Notes: a model not told the origin generated them from the sequence alone. Counted from the first letter of the stretch, positions 7,424 through 17,669 are shown. The stretch is DNA of 64,000 nucleotides from Ralstonia sp. 25mfcol4.1 (GCF_900104095.1 NZ_FNJO01000002.1:124001-188000); one strand, 5' to 3'. Numbers and translations: made by a program.

Positions 7424-7990
7424 ATGAACAAGGCATTTGTCAAAGAGTCGTCCAACGATGACGACGACGATCTTCCCGAGGGCGCGACACCGCTGCCCGC
7501 CGGCACCAAGAACTACATCACCGCCGCCGGCTACAAGCGCCTGCGCGACGAATTGATGCACCTGATCGATGTGGAGCGACCAGATATCGTCCAGATCGTG
7601 TCATGGGCCGCGTCCAATGGCGATCGCTCGGAAAACGGCGACTACCTCTATGGCAAGAAGCGTCTGCGCGAGATCGACCGGCGCATCCGCTTCCTGACAC
7701 GGCGGCTCGACAAGGCCGAGGTGGTGGACCCATCGCTGCAGGGCGACAACGACCAGATTTTTTTCGGCGCGACGGTCACGTACGCAAACCAGTCGGGCGA
7801 AGAAACCACGATCACGATCGTCGGCATGGACGAGGTAGACCTGGACAGCAACCACGTCAGCTGGATTTCACCGATCGCCAAGGCCCTGATCAAGGCGCGC
7901 GAAGGCGACACCGTGCCGCTGCGCACGCCGGCCGGCATCGAACAGATCGACATTCTGGAAGTGAAATACCCGGAAAGGACCGTGCAGTAA
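7424..7990 (+). CDS. greB: Transcription elongation factor GreB
   Basis: GreA/GreB-type factor that enters the RNA polymerase secondary channel and stimulates cleavage of backtracked RNA. The N-terminal coiled coil contains the acidic tip SWAASNGDRSENGDYLYGKK, where the D and E residues position the catalytic Mg2+; the G-D-x-S-E-N-G-D pattern is classic. The C-terminal FKBP-like domain ends with VEIL-type strands (EQIDILEVKYPE). It has a DDDDD stretch near the N-terminus that is longer than in enteric GreB. I prefer the ATG at 7424; a GTG at 7412 would add four residues. It converges on spoT with a 53-base gap. Confidence 0.93.
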   Translation: MNKAFVKESSNDDDDDLPEGATPLPAGTKNYITAAGYKRLRDELMHLIDVERPDIVQIVSWAASNGDRSENGDYLYGKKRLREIDRRIRFLTRRLDKAEVVDPSLQGDNDQIFFGATVTYANQSGEETTITIVGMDEVDLDSNHVSWISPIAKALIKAREGDTVPLRTPAGIEQIDILEVKYPERTVQ

Positions 7991-8043
7991 CGCAGAGGAC
8001 GCCGGAATCGCGAGAATCGCCGGGATCGTTGTCCTGGCGTCTC

Positions 8044-10698
8044 TTACCCGTCGTTCCGGTCGCGGAAAATGCGGATCACATCCGGATTCCGACGCAGCGT
8101 ACGCATGACGTTGGCCAGGTGCAGACGGTTTTGCACCTGGATCACGAACTGCATATACGTGGCTTCCTGATGCCCCGCCACCTGCTGCTGCTCCATCGCC
8201 ACGTGGGCCACGTTGGCGTCGGCGGCGGTCAGGTCGGCTGCCACGCGCGCGACGATGCCCTTCACGTTTCGCACCATGACCTTGATCGACACGTCGAAGG
8301 CACGCGTGGTCTTCTTGGCCCACATGACCTCGATCCAGTGCTCGGGGTCCTTGCTGTGCAGGCGCTTGGCCACCTTGCAGTCCTGCACGTGGATCTGCAG
8401 ACCTTCGCCCTTGCCCAGATAGCCGACGATCGAGTCGCCCGGAATCGGACGGCAGCACGCCGAGAAGATCATCGACATGCCTTCGTCGCCGGTGATCGGC
8501 ACGGCCGGGGCTTCCTCCCCCGCGAACGTCTGCACCGCAGCCAGCAACGCGCTGTCCACATCGCCGGACAGCTCCTGCAGCAGGATCTCCATGCGCCGGG
8601 CCACCACTGCCGGCACGCGCCGGCCGAGCGCCAGGTCGGCGAAGATGTCTTCGCGCACCTTGTTGCCCGTCCACTGGATCATGCGCTCCCACACCGACTG
8701 CGGCACGGCCTTCAGTTCGATGCCGAGCTGGCGCGCGGACTGGTCCAGCAGGCGCTCGCCGAGCTGGATGGCCTCGTCGAGCTTGGTGGTCTTGAGGTAG
8801 TGGCGGATCGCCGCGCGTGCCTTGCCGGTCCGCACGAACGCCAGCCAGGCCGGATTCGGCTTCGAGTACGGCGCCGTCACTACCTCGACGATATCGCCGC
8901 TCTTGAGCTCGGTGCGCAGGGGCAGCAGTTCGTTGTTGATCTTGACCGCCACGCACTGGTTGCCCAGGTCGCTGTGTACCGCGTATGCGAAGTCCAGCGC
9001 CGTGGCGCCGCGCGGCAGCGCACGGATATGGCCTTTCGGCGTGAATACGTAGACGGCATCCGGGAACAGGTCGATCTTGACGTGCTCCAGGAATTCCTGC
9101 GAATCGCCGGTCTGGCTCTGGATATCGAGCAGCGACTGCAGCCACTGGTGGGCCTGCTGCTGGATATCGTTGGCATGGTCGGCCTGGTGCTTGTACATCC
9201 AGTGTGCCGCCACGCCGGCCTCGGCAATCTGGTGCATGCCCCGCGTGCGGATCTGGAACTCCACCGGCGTGCCGAACGGACCCACCAGCGTCGTGTGCAG
9301 CGACTGGTAGCCGTTGATCTTCGGAATCGCGATGTAGTCCTTGAACTTGCCCGGCATCGGCTTGTACAGGCCGTGCAGCGCGCCCATCGCCATGTAGCAG
9401 TGCATCTGCGTTTCCACGACCACGCGGAACCCGTAGACGTCCAGCACCTGCGAGAACGACAACTGCTTGTCGTGCATCTTGCGATAGATGCTGTACAGGG
9501 TCTTCTCGCGCCCCGACAGCTCGGCCACGATACCGGCATCGCCCAGCGCGCCCTGCGCCGCCTCCAGGATGCGCCGGACCACCTCGCGGCGATTGCCGCG
9601 CGCGGCCTTGACGGCCTTTTCCAGCGTGGCGTAGCGGAATGGCGACCCAACCTTGAACGACAGCTCCTGCAGCTCGCGGTAAATCGTGTTGAGACCCAGC
9701 CGGTGCGCGATCGGCGCGTAGATCTCCATCGTTTCCAGCGCGATCCGGCGCCGCTTCTCGGGCGGCACGAAATCAAGCGTGCGCATGTTGTGCGTGCGAT
9801 CGGCCAGCTTGACCAGAATCACCCGCACATCGCGCGCCATCGCCAGCAGCATCTTGCGGAAGCTCTCCGCCTGCGCCTGCTCGCGGCTCTGGAATTCGAG
9901 CTTGTCCAGCTTGGTCAGGCCATCGACCAGTTCCGCGACCTTCGGACCGAACTTCTCGGCCAGCTCGCTCTTGGTGATGCCCTGGTCTTCCATCACGTCA
10001 TGCAGCAGCGCCGCCATGATGGACTGCACGTCGAGCTTCCAGTCCGCACACAGCTCGGCCACGGCCACCGGGTGCGTGATGTACGGCTCGCCGCTCTGGC
10101 GGTACTGCCCCAGGTGCGCCTCGTCCGAGAACTGGAAAGCCTCTCGCACCACGGCCTGGTCAGCCGGCTTCAGGTAAGCCAGCTTTTCCATCAGCCGCGC
10201 GATCGAGATGACCTGCTGCCTCGGCGGCACCGCCGGCTGCGACGTCGGACCGAAGAAATGCCGGTATGACTGCGCCAGCACCGCATCGATGAACAGGTCT
10301 CCGCCCGGCGTGGCCGGCACGGTACCGGCCACCGGTTCGGCTACCAGTTCATTGGCCAGCGCCGCGCGCGCCTTGCCCTGCTGGATGGGAGGCACGACGG
10401 CACGCTCGCCGACGACGTTGTCGCCGAGCGGATCGGGCAAATTGGGAGCACCGGTACGGGCTGTCACGGGAGGAATTCCGGGACGCCTACGGCCGGCAGG
10501 CGCGGAAGGCGCCGGAGGCAGGGATGTGGAAACCGGTACGACACCGGGCAGCGGTGCGCCGGGCGCCACAGGCGTGGCGACCGCACCGGCCGGAGCCGGC
10601 ACGGCGCCAGGATGCTTCGCCGCCGGCAATGCACGCGAAAGCCCGGCCCCGGCGTTGGCCGGGGGAGCAATGGCGGGATCGGTCGGCGACGAAGGCAT
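8044..10698 (-). CDS. spoT: Bifunctional (p)ppGpp synthetase/hydrolase SpoT (RelA/SpoT homolog)
   Basis: Makes and degrades the alarmone (p)ppGpp. Domain order: a Pro/Ala-rich N-terminal extension (about residues 1-150), an HD hydrolase domain with intact HDVMED at about 232-237, a synthetase domain (GREKTLYSIYRKM and YGFRVVVE), a TGS domain (about 530-590) and a C-terminal ACT domain. The intact HD motif supports hydrolase activity. At 884 aa it is longer than the usual 700-740, and the excess is the low-complexity N-terminus. That part could be a wrong start, although the frame is open and codon use looks normal. It is last in the yicC-gmk-rpoZ-spoT block, the usual proteobacterial setting. 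Confidence 0.93.
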   Translation of the reverse strand: MPSSPTDPAIAPPANAGAGLSRALPAAKHPGAVPAPAGAVATPVAPGAPLPGVVPVSTSLPPAPSAPAGRRRPGIPPVTARTGAPNLPDPLGDNVVGERAVVPPIQQGKARAALANELVAEPVAGTVPATPGGDLFIDAVLAQSYRHFFGPTSQPAVPPRQQVISIARLMEKLAYLKPADQAVVREAFQFSDEAHLGQYRQSGEPYITHPVAVAELCADWKLDVQSIMAALLHDVMEDQGITKSELAEKFGPKVAELVDGLTKLDKLEFQSREQAQAESFRKMLLAMARDVRVILVKLADRTHNMRTLDFVPPEKRRRIALETMEIYAPIAHRLGLNTIYRELQELSFKVGSPFRYATLEKAVKAARGNRREVVRRILEAAQGALGDAGIVAELSGREKTLYSIYRKMHDKQLSFSQVLDVYGFRVVVETQMHCYMAMGALHGLYKPMPGKFKDYIAIPKINGYQSLHTTLVGPFGTPVEFQIRTRGMHQIAEAGVAAHWMYKHQADHANDIQQQAHQWLQSLLDIQSQTGDSQEFLEHVKIDLFPDAVYVFTPKGHIRALPRGATALDFAYAVHSDLGNQCVAVKINNELLPLRTELKSGDIVEVVTAPYSKPNPAWLAFVRTGKARAAIRHYLKTTKLDEAIQLGERLLDQSARQLGIELKAVPQSVWERMIQWTGNKVREDIFADLALGRRVPAVVARRMEILLQELSGDVDSALLAAVQTFAGEEAPAVPITGDEGMSMIFSACCRPIPGDSIVGYLGKGEGLQIHVQDCKVAKRLHSKDPEHWIEVMWAKKTTRAFDVSIKVMVRNVKGIVARVAADLTAADANVAHVAMEQQQVAGHQEATYMQFVIQVQNRLHLANVMRTLRRNPDVIRIFRDRNDG

Positions 10699-10780
10699 GG
10701 CAGCCCCTGGAATTCAACCGGATGCGCGGCGGGATGCGTACGCACGCGAAGCATGAATGAACCACGGGCCGCCCTGGCAA

Positions 10781-10984
10781 TCAGGTCGGTACCTTCTTGA
10801 GCATCTCGATACCCACCTGGCCGGTCGCGATTTCGCGCAGCGCGACCACGGTGGGCTTGTCCTTCGCCTCAACCTTGGGCGTGTGGCCTTGCACGAGCTG
10901 ACGTGCCCGGTAAGTCGCGGCGAGCGCGAGCTCGAAGCGGTTCGGGATGTGTTTCAGACAATCTTCGACGGTAATACGCGCCAT
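10781..10984 (-). CDS. rpoZ: RNA polymerase omega subunit
   Basis: 67-residue omega subunit that clamps the beta-prime C-terminus and is part of the ppGpp site 1 on RNA polymerase. The start [30 protein letters not shown] is the conserved core. The length is typical for betaproteobacteria. It lies between gmk and spoT, the standard arrangement linking nucleotide metabolism and stringent control. Confidence 0.96.
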   Translation of the reverse strand: MARITVEDCLKHIPNRFELALAATYRARQLVQGHTPKVEAKDKPTVVALREIATGQVGIEMLKKVPT

Positions 10985-11069
10985 ATCAAATCCACCTTGG
11001 GATAAAACCTGTTCGACAGGCCGGTATTTTACAGCACGCCGCCGGAACCTTCCGGCGACGGGCCTGCAA

Positions 11070-11720
11070 TCAATGAATGCCGAGCTCGATAAACAGCTCG
11101 GCGTGACGGGCCTTCTGCGACGAAAAGCGCAAACGGGTCGCGTGAACGACGTTTTGGAGCTGCTTCAGCGCGTCCTCGAAAACCTCGTTGATGATCACGT
11201 AATCGGACTCCGAAGCATGGGCCATTTCGCTGCCGGCGGCCAGCAAGCGCCGCACGATCACGTTCGGCTCGTCCTGGCCCCGCTTCTTGAGGCGCTCTTC
11301 CAGGGCGGTCAGCGACGGCGGCAGGATAAAGATCTCCATGGCGTTGGAAAAACGCTTGTGGACCTGCTGCGCGCCCTGCCAGTCGATCTCCAGCAGCACG
11401 TCGTTGCCCTGGGCCATCTGCTCCTCGATCCAGACGCGCGAGGTGGCGTAGTAGTTGCCATGCACTTCGGCCCATTCCAGGAATTCGCCGCGATCGCGCG
11501 CGGCACGGAATTCCTCGACCGTGGTGAAGTGGTACTCGCGGCCGCTCTGCTCGCCGGGGCGCGGCTTGCGGGTGGTGTGCGAGATCGACAGGCGGATGGA
11601 CTGGTCCTGCGCCAGTAGCGCGTTGACCAGCGTGGATTTGCCGGCCCCTGACGGTGCCACCACCATGAACAGGTTGCCGGGATAGGCGGTATCGATGGCG
11701 GTGTGGGTGGTGTCGCTCAT
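11070..11720 (-). CDS. gmk: Guanylate kinase
   Basis: Converts GMP plus ATP into GDP plus ADP. The P-loop APSGAGKST is at residues 22-30, followed by the GMP-binding segment [13 protein letters not shown] and YHF. The 216-aa length matches the family. It begins four bases after yicC ends, so the two are translationally close, and it is followed by rpoZ. Gmk is a known ppGpp target in several bacteria, which fits its place next to spoT. Confidence 0.96.
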   Translation of the reverse strand: MSDTTHTAIDTAYPGNLFMVVAPSGAGKSTLVNALLAQDQSIRLSISHTTRKPRPGEQSGREYHFTTVEEFRAARDRGEFLEWAEVHGNYYATSRVWIEEQMAQGNDVLLEIDWQGAQQVHKRFSNAMEIFILPPSLTALEERLKKRGQDEPNVIVRRLLAAGSEMAHASESDYVIINEVFEDALKQLQNVVHATRLRFSSQKARHAELFIELGIH

Positions 11721-11724
11721 GATC

Positions 11725-12660
11725 TTATTCGAGGTTTTGAATCTGTTCGCGCATCTGCTCGATCAGGAGCTTGAGCTCCATCGACGCATCGGCAAGTTCC
11801 TTGGCAGCGGCCTTCGAGCCCAGCGTGTTGGCCTCGCGGTTGAGCTCCTGCATCATGAAATCCAGGCGCTTGCCGACCTGGCCGCCCTTCTTCAGGATAT
11901 GCCGCGTTTCATTGAGGTGGGCCTGCAGGCGCGACAGCTCTTCGGCGATGTCGATGCGGATGCCGTAGACCGTGGCTTCCTGGCGGATACGCTCGGCCAC
12001 TTCTTCGCGGCTCATCGACGGCATGCCGTTCGGCGCGGCCAGGTTGAAGGCCTCCTGCAGGCGCTCGGTCAGCTTTTCCTGATGGTGGGCGATCAGCTGG
12101 GGAATCATCGGCGTCAGGCGCTCGACGATGGCCAGCATGGCGTCGATACGCTCCTCCAGCGTGGCCTTGAGCGCGGCGCCCTCGCGGCTTCGGGCCTCCA
12201 GCAGTTGCTTCAGGGCTTCGCGCGCGGCACCGGTCACGGCTTCGCGCAGGGCTTCCTGCGACAGCTCGGGCTCCACCAGCACGCCCGGCCAGCGCAGGAT
12301 CTCGCCCATGCGCATGGTGCCGGCGCCGGCGAAGGTGCCGGCCACGGTGGATTCCAGGGCGCGGATCTGGTCCAGCAGGCCCTGGTTCAGCGCCAGCGTG
12401 GCGCCGCCGGTGTCGGTGCGCTGCAGGTTGATTCGGCATTCGAGCTTGCCGCGCGACAGCTCGCCCATCAGCATTTCACGCAGTGCCGGCTCGAAGGCGC
12501 GGCACTCTTCCGGCGCACGGAACAGGAGGTCGAGAAAACGCGAATTGACAGTGCGGAATTCCACGGAAACCGAAGCCGTGCGGCCGCTGGGTTCGCCCTG
12601 GGCGTTGGTCAGCGGTGCCTGGCGGGTGGCCAGGCCATAGCCTGTCATGCTGTGGATCAT
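11725..12660 (-). CDS. yicC: YicC family protein (putative endoribonuclease)
   Basis: Stress-associated YicC/YloC family member. It opens with the family signature MIHSMTGYG and ends with the conserved DUF1732 region ([21 protein letters not shown]). Members from E. coli and Bacillus have been shown to act as endoribonucleases. At 311 aa it is slightly longer than the enteric proteins. It is the first gene of the block yicC-gmk-rpoZ-spoT, with a 4-base gap to gmk. Upstream lies a divergent 222-base gap to the kinase gene. Confidence 0.9.
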   Translation of the reverse strand: MIHSMTGYGLATRQAPLTNAQGEPSGRTASVSVEFRTVNSRFLDLLFRAPEECRAFEPALREMLMGELSRGKLECRINLQRTDTGGATLALNQGLLDQIRALESTVAGTFAGAGTMRMGEILRWPGVLVEPELSQEALREAVTGAAREALKQLLEARSREGAALKATLEERIDAMLAIVERLTPMIPQLIAHHQEKLTERLQEAFNLAAPNGMPSMSREEVAERIRQEATVYGIRIDIAEELSRLQAHLNETRHILKKGGQVGKRLDFMMQELNREANTLGSKAAAKELADASMELKLLIEQMREQIQNLE

Positions 12661-12882
12661 CGTCGTTAATCTCGCGAAAGAGTCGAAAAATCAGGATTCG
12701 GTACGAAAACGGGGGCCGAGGGCCCGGCCAGCGCGGCCGTACAGGCGGTAAATCGCCCGAAAAATCAATGGGAAAGCGGCGGTCGGAAAGCGCGGAGTTT
12801 TGGCAACACTCCCCGCTAATGATTTCTTTACAAGTGACCGATTAGACCGGAGAATCCGGGAGCAAATGAGGTCCCGAATCCT

Positions 12883-13971
12883 ATGACAGAGTCCAAGGGC
12901 GCCAACCAACCCAAGAGCGCGCCGCTCCCTATCGGCACGCTGCTTGCCAACTACCGTATTGTAAAGAAGTTGGCCAGCGGGGGGTTCAGTTTCGTCTACC
13001 TCGCCACCGACGAGACCGGCGCACCGGTTGCCATCAAGGAATACCTGCCGTCTTCTCTGGCGCGCCGCAACCCCGGCGAGCTGATTCCGGTCGTCCCCGA
13101 CGAAAACGCCGCCTCGTTCCGCCTTGGCCTGAAGTATTTCTTCGAGGAAGGCCGCTCGCTGGCGCGTATTTCACACCCGAGCGTGGTTCGCGTGGTGAAC
13201 TTCTTCCGCGAGAACTCCACCGTCTACATGGTGATGAACTACGAGCTGGGCAAGACGCTGCAGGAGCATATCCTGCAGGCCCGGCAGCAAGGCAAGCCGA
13301 AGGTGCTGCGCGAACGGTTCATCCGCAAGGTCTTCCACGACCTGATGAGCGGCCTGCGCGAAGTGCATATTCACAAACTGCTGCACCTGGACATCAAGCC
13401 CGGCAACATCTATCTGCGCGAGGACGAATCGCCGATCCTGCTCGATTTCGGCGCCGCCCGGCAGATCCTGACCATGGAGAACGCGCGCTTCCAGCCGATG
13501 TATACCCCCGGCTTCGCGGCGCCCGAACTCTATGGCAAGCATTCCGAGCTGGGCCCGTGGACCGATATCTACAGCCTGGGCGCCACGCTGTACGCGTGCA
13601 TGGCCGGCATGCCGCCGCAGGAGGCGAACCAGCGCGAGAAGGATGACCGCATGGCCGAATCCTTCTCGCGGCTGCGCGCCACCTACACCAACGGCCTGGT
13701 CGACCTGGTCGAATGGTGTCTGCGCCTGACGCCGTCCGAACGGCCGCAGAGCGTGTTCCGGCTCCAGAAGGAGCTGCGGGACCAGAGCAATGCGCTCGGT
13801 GAGCAATCGGCCGCCGCGGCGGCCAGCGCCCCCGTGGCGACGGCCGGCGAGCGCGTCAATGCCACCAGCCGCTTCATGACGCTGCTGCGCCGCCGCGACG
13901 ACAAGAACATCGACAAGCCGACCGCCGCAAAGCCCGTTCACGCCGAAGAAACCGGCCGAAGCGGCGACTAA
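12883..13971 (+). CDS. Serine/threonine protein kinase, Hanks type
   Basis: Cytoplasmic eukaryotic-like kinase of 362 aa. Kinase landmarks are all present: glycine loop ASGGFSFVY (31-39), VAIK lysine (K52), catalytic loop HLDIKPGN (168-175, Asp170), DFG (188-190) and an APE-like AAPELYG segment. The C-terminal 70 residues after the kinase fold are Ala-rich and basic, with no membrane segment, PASTA or FHA domain. The PP2C phosphatase gene follows after 27 bases, so they are probably co-transcribed and form an opposing pair. The substrate is unknown. Related pairs occur in type VI secretion clusters, but no secretion gene is visible here. Confidence 0.9.
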   Translation: MTESKGANQPKSAPLPIGTLLANYRIVKKLASGGFSFVYLATDETGAPVAIKEYLPSSLARRNPGELIPVVPDENAASFRLGLKYFFEEGRSLARISHPSVVRVVNFFRENSTVYMVMNYELGKTLQEHILQARQQGKPKVLRERFIRKVFHDLMSGLREVHIHKLLHLDIKPGNIYLREDESPILLDFGAARQILTMENARFQPMYTPGFAAPELYGKHSELGPWTDIYSLGATLYACMAGMPPQEANQREKDDRMAESFSRLRATYTNGLVDLVEWCLRLTPSERPQSVFRLQKELRDQSNALGEQSAAAAASAPVATAGERVNATSRFMTLLRRRDDKNIDKPTAAKPVHAEETGRSGD

Positions 13972-13998
13972 CGCACGAACCCGACACGAATTACCGCA

Positions 13999-14913
13999 AT
14001 GCGATTCTCCGTCTACCAGGAAAGCCGGAAAGGCGGCCGCCGGATCAACCAGGACCGCATGGGCTATTGCTTCACACGCGATGCCCTGCTCATGGTGCTG
14101 GCCGATGGCCTGGGCGGCCATGCCTTTGGCGAAGTCGCCGCGCAGCAGGCGCTGCAGACGCTGGCACGCCAGTTCCAGTCGCAGGCCCGCCCGTCGATCC
14201 GCAACCCCGCAGACTTCCTGCAGGACACGGTCATGCTGGCGCACCGCGAGATCCATCGCTACGCCGAAGCCAACAAGCTGGCCGATGTACCCCGCACCAC
14301 GGTGGTCTGCTGCCTGATCCAGAACGGCCAGATCCACTGGGCCCACGCCGGCGATTCCCGCTTCTACCTGATGCGCAAGGCCGCGCTGCTGACCCGCACG
14401 CGCGACCACTCCAAGATCGAGAATCTGCTTCAGCAGGAACGGGTACTGCCCATGGAAGTGGCCAACCACCCGGAGCGCAACAAGCTCTACAACTGCCTCG
14501 GGTCGCCCAACCTGCCGCTGATCGATATCGGCGGCCCGGTGCGGCTGGAGCCTGGCGATGTGGCGCTGCTGTGCTCGGACGGCCTGTGGGGCGTGCTGGA
14601 CGAAAAGGTCATCGTCGACAAGGTGACCCACCTGTCGGTGGTCCACGCCATCCCCGACCTGATCGAGCAGGCACTGGCCAACGCCGGCGAAGGTGCCGAC
14701 AACACCACAGCCATCGCCATGATGTGGGAAGCCGACGCCACCGTGCCCAACGAGGACGCGGTGCTGACCGACACGCTGCCGCTGAACGCCTTCACGACGT
14801 CGATCCTGGAACGCACCGGCACCGAGACCGACCTGCTGTCAGAAGAAGAAATCGAACGCTCGATCGCGGAGATCCGCGCGGCCATCGACAAGACCTCCAA
14901 TTTGATGCGCTGA
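13999..14913 (+). CDS. PP2C-family serine/threonine phosphatase
   Basis: Metal-dependent phosphatase of 304 aa. Motifs in order: NQDR (17-20), [10 protein letters not shown] (Asp36), AGDSRFY (Asp119), CSDGLW (Asp194) and ADNTTAI (Asp234). These give the complete set of Mn/Mg-binding aspartates, so it should be active. The C-terminal 60 residues beyond the fold are acidic and rich in Thr and Ser. It immediately follows the kinase gene and probably reverses its phosphorylation. It is followed by rph after 85 bases. No membrane anchor is seen. Confidence 0.9.
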   Translation: MRFSVYQESRKGGRRINQDRMGYCFTRDALLMVLADGLGGHAFGEVAAQQALQTLARQFQSQARPSIRNPADFLQDTVMLAHREIHRYAEANKLADVPRTTVVCCLIQNGQIHWAHAGDSRFYLMRKAALLTRTRDHSKIENLLQQERVLPMEVANHPERNKLYNCLGSPNLPLIDIGGPVRLEPGDVALLCSDGLWGVLDEKVIVDKVTHLSVVHAIPDLIEQALANAGEGADNTTAIAMMWEADATVPNEDAVLTDTLPLNAFTTSILERTGTETDLLSEEEIERSIAEIRAAIDKTSNLMR

Positions 14914-14998
14914 CGGCACCGGGAGACGCCGGCAGGCGCGCGATGCGCCCGCCGGCGTTAGAATCGCGGTCTTACCCGATTCCAACGAAAGATTCCCC

Positions 14999-15715
14999 AT
15001 GCGACCCAGCGGACGCGCGGCCGACGCGCTGCGACCCATCAGCCTGACCCGTCACTACACCCGCCATGCCGAAGGTTCGGTACTGAGTGCCTTTGGCGAT
15101 ACCAAGGTGCTGTGCACGGCCAGCGTGCTGGCCAAGGTGCCGCCGCACAAGAAGGGCAGCGGCGAAGGCTGGGTCACCGCCGAATACGGCATGCTGCCGC
15201 GCGCCACGCACACGCGGTCGGACCGCGAGGCCGCGCGCGGCAAGCAGACCGGCCGCACCCAGGAAATCCAGCGCCTGATCGGCCGGGCCATGCGCTCGGT
15301 GTTCGATCTGTCCGCGCTTGGCGAATATACGATCCACCTCGATTGCGACGTGCTGCAGGCCGATGGCGGCACGCGCACGGCCGCCATCACCGGTGCCTTC
15401 GTGGCCGCCCATGACGCCATCGGCACCATGCTGCGCAACGGCGCGATCCAGGCCAGCCCGATCCGCGACTTCGTGGCCGCGGTGTCGGTCGGCATGGTCG
15501 ATGGCGTGCCAGTGCTGGACCTCGACTACGCCGAGGACAGCACCTGCGACACCGACATGAACGTGGTGATGACGGGCAGCGGCGGCTTTGTCGAAGTCCA
15601 GGGCACGGCAGAGGGCGCGCCCTTCAGCCGCGCGGACCTCGATGCCATGACGCGTCTGGCCGAAGCAGGCATCGCCGAACTGGTGCGCCATCAGAAGCAG
15701 GCGCTTGGCGCCTGA
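14999..15715 (+). CDS. rph: Ribonuclease PH
   Basis: Phosphate-dependent 3' exoribonuclease that trims tRNA precursors and other RNA tails. The start [29 protein letters not shown], the [22 protein letters not shown] block and [12 protein letters not shown] are diagnostic. Length 238 aa is standard, so the C-terminus is intact, unlike the frameshifted K-12 copy. It is followed after 19 bases by rdgB and then hemW. Confidence 0.96.
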   Translation: MRPSGRAADALRPISLTRHYTRHAEGSVLSAFGDTKVLCTASVLAKVPPHKKGSGEGWVTAEYGMLPRATHTRSDREAARGKQTGRTQEIQRLIGRAMRSVFDLSALGEYTIHLDCDVLQADGGTRTAAITGAFVAAHDAIGTMLRNGAIQASPIRDFVAAVSVGMVDGVPVLDLDYAEDSTCDTDMNVVMTGSGGFVEVQGTAEGAPFSRADLDAMTRLAEAGIAELVRHQKQALGA

Positions 15716-15734
15716 CGCGCGGGAGGGAATGACG

Positions 15735-16349
15735 ATGCAACGCCTGGTCCTGGCCTCCAACAACGCCGGCAAGGTGCGCGAATTCAGCGCGCTGCTGTCG
15801 CCGCTCGGATTCGACGTCGTGCCGCAGGGCGAACTGGGCATCCCGGAAGCCGAGGAGCCGTTCGTCACGTTCGTCGAAAACGCGCTGGCCAAGGCCCGCC
15901 ATGCCAGCCGCCTGTCGGGCATGCCGGCGCTGGCCGACGACTCGGGCATCTGCGTCGACGCCCTCGATGGCGCGCCCGGCGTCTATTCGGCCCGCTACGC
16001 GCAGATGGTGGGCAAGCCGAAGTCCGATGCTGCCAACAACGCGCACCTGATTTCGCAGCTGGCCGGCAAGCTGAACCGCCGCGCCCACTATTACTGCGTG
16101 CTGGTGCTGGTCCGCCATGCCGACGATCCGCGTCCGATCATCGCCGAAGGCACGTGGGCGGGTGAAGTCGTGGACGCCCCGCGCGGCGCGGGCGGCTTCG
16201 GCTACGACCCGCACTTCCTGCTGCCCCGGATCGGCAAGACGGCCGCCGAACTGAGCGCGGAAGAGAAGAACAGCATCAGCCATCGCGCGCTGGCCCTGCA
16301 AGGGCTGGTGGCACGGCTGCAGGCCGCAAGCCTCAAGGTAGGCACATGA
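15735..16349 (+). CDS. rdgB: dITP/XTP pyrophosphatase (HAM1/RdgB)
   Basis: House-cleaning enzyme that hydrolyses dITP, ITP and XTP to the monophosphate, keeping deaminated purines out of DNA. Motifs SNNAGKVREF near the N-terminus, LADDSGICVDAL and RGAGGFGYDPHF are those of the family. I start at the ATG at 15735, seven bases after GGAGGG; an in-frame ATG at 15729 is too close to that site. The stop overlaps the hemW start (ATGA), showing translational coupling. Confidence 0.95.
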   Translation: MQRLVLASNNAGKVREFSALLSPLGFDVVPQGELGIPEAEEPFVTFVENALAKARHASRLSGMPALADDSGICVDALDGAPGVYSARYAQMVGKPKSDAANNAHLISQLAGKLNRRAHYYCVLVLVRHADDPRPIIAEGTWAGEVVDAPRGAGGFGYDPHFLLPRIGKTAAELSAEEKNSISHRALALQGLVARLQAASLKVGT

Positions 16350-17596
16350 TCCCGATCATCCCTGCCGGCAGCAGCAAGCCGGCTGACGTGTCGCCGGCCG
16401 GCAACCAGCAGCTCTGGCTCAAACCGGGCCAGATCACCCTGCCCGGCTCGCCGCCGCTGTCGCTGTATGTCCATATCCCCTGGTGCGTGCGCAAATGCCC
16501 GTACTGCGATTTCAATTCGCATGCGGCGCCGGGCAAGAACGACAGCCACGACATCCCCGAAGACATGTATCTCGATGCGCTGCGTGCCGACCTGGAGCAG
16601 TCGCTGCCTCTGGTGTGGGGCCGGCCGGTGCATACGGTGTTCATCGGCGGCGGCACGCCCAGCCTGCTGTCGGCGGCGGGCATGGACCGCCTGCTGTCCG
16701 ACATCCGCGCGCTGCTACCGCTCGATGCCGACGCCGAGATCACGATGGAGGCCAACCCGGGCACGTTCGAGGCCGAACGCTTCGCGAACTACCGGGCCAG
16801 CGGCATCAACCGGCTGTCGATCGGCATCCAGAGCTTTGACGACCGGCACCTGCAGGCACTGGGGCGTATCCACGGCCAGCGCGAAGCGCGGGCGGCCATC
16901 GACATCGCGCTGAAGCACTTCGACAACGTCAATCTGGACCTGATGTACGCCCTGCCCGGCCAGACCATCGACGAATGCGTGCGGGATCTGGAAGCGGCGC
17001 TGTCCTATGGCACCACGCACCTGTCGCTCTACCACCTGACGCTGGAGCCGAACACGCTGTTCGCCAAGTATCCGCCGGCCCTGCCGGACGAGGACATCGC
17101 CTACGAGATGCAGGACATCATCGAGGCGCGCACGGCACAGGCGGGCTTCCGCCATTACGAAACGTCGGCCTATGCCCGCACGCATCGCGAGGCCAGGCAC
17201 AACCTCAATTACTGGCGTTTTGGCGATTACCTGGGGATCGGCGCCGGCGCGCACGGCAAGCTGTCGTTCCCGAACCGTATCCTGCGCCAGATGCGCCACA
17301 AGCATCCGGCCACATATATGGAACAGGCCATGGCCGGCAACGCCGTGCAGGAAGCCCGCGAGGTTGGCGCGGACGAACTGCCATTCGAGTTCATGCTCAA
17401 TGCGCTGCGGCTGACCGACGGCGTGCCGGCATCGAGCTTCCACGACTACACCGGCCTGCCCTTGCACACGATCAGCAAGCAGCTGGCCGCGGCGGAAAAG
17501 AAGGGGCTGCTCGAAGCGGATCCCACCACGATCAAGCCGACCGAACTTGGCCGCCGATTCCTCAATGACCTGCAGGAGATGTTCCTCAAGGATTGA
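16346..17596 (+). CDS. hemW: Radical SAM protein HemW (heme chaperone, HemN-like)
   Basis: Radical SAM enzyme with the CxxxCxxC cluster motif CVRKCPYC (Cys47, 51 and 54), then GGGTPSLLS and NLDLMYALPGQT. It has HemW-type organisation and about 416 aa. HemW proteins bind heme and deliver it to membrane respiratory proteins; they are often mis-called coproporphyrinogen dehydrogenases. The setting after rdgB is typical for HemW. The window also has the oxygen-dependent hemF, which fits HemW not being the main oxidase. Confidence 0.92.
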   Translation: MIPIIPAGSSKPADVSPAGNQQLWLKPGQITLPGSPPLSLYVHIPWCVRKCPYCDFNSHAAPGKNDSHDIPEDMYLDALRADLEQSLPLVWGRPVHTVFIGGGTPSLLSAAGMDRLLSDIRALLPLDADAEITMEANPGTFEAERFANYRASGINRLSIGIQSFDDRHLQALGRIHGQREARAAIDIALKHFDNVNLDLMYALPGQTIDECVRDLEAALSYGTTHLSLYHLTLEPNTLFAKYPPALPDEDIAYEMQDIIEARTAQAGFRHYETSAYARTHREARHNLNYWRFGDYLGIGAGAHGKLSFPNRILRQMRHKHPATYMEQAMAGNAVQEAREVGADELPFEFMLNALRLTDGVPASSFHDYTGLPLHTISKQLAAAEKKGLLEADPTTIKPTELGRRFLNDLQEMFLKD

Positions 17597-17632
17597 GCCG
17601 GCGTGGCTCGTGGTAGTTCGGCCAAGTCAAAA

Positions 17633-17669
17633 CAAAAGCGCCACACCCTGAACAGGTGTGGCGCTTTTG
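17633..17669. terminator. Bidirectional rho-independent terminator
   Basis: Stem AAAAGCGCCACACC / GGTGTGGCGCTTTT with a short loop, between hemW and the convergent lipoprotein gene. It has an A run on one side and a T run on the other. Confidence 0.9.

Noticed and set aside
7603..10269. 888-codon open frame on the plus strand
   Set aside because: Antisense to spoT and overlapping greB. The translated product is His/Arg/Leu-rich and without motifs, while spoT on the other strand has all its domains.
12883..14913. Type VI secretion PpkA/PppA pair
   Set aside because: No tss, fha or hcp genes are in the window and the kinase has no membrane anchor, so I kept the generic kinase and phosphatase calls.
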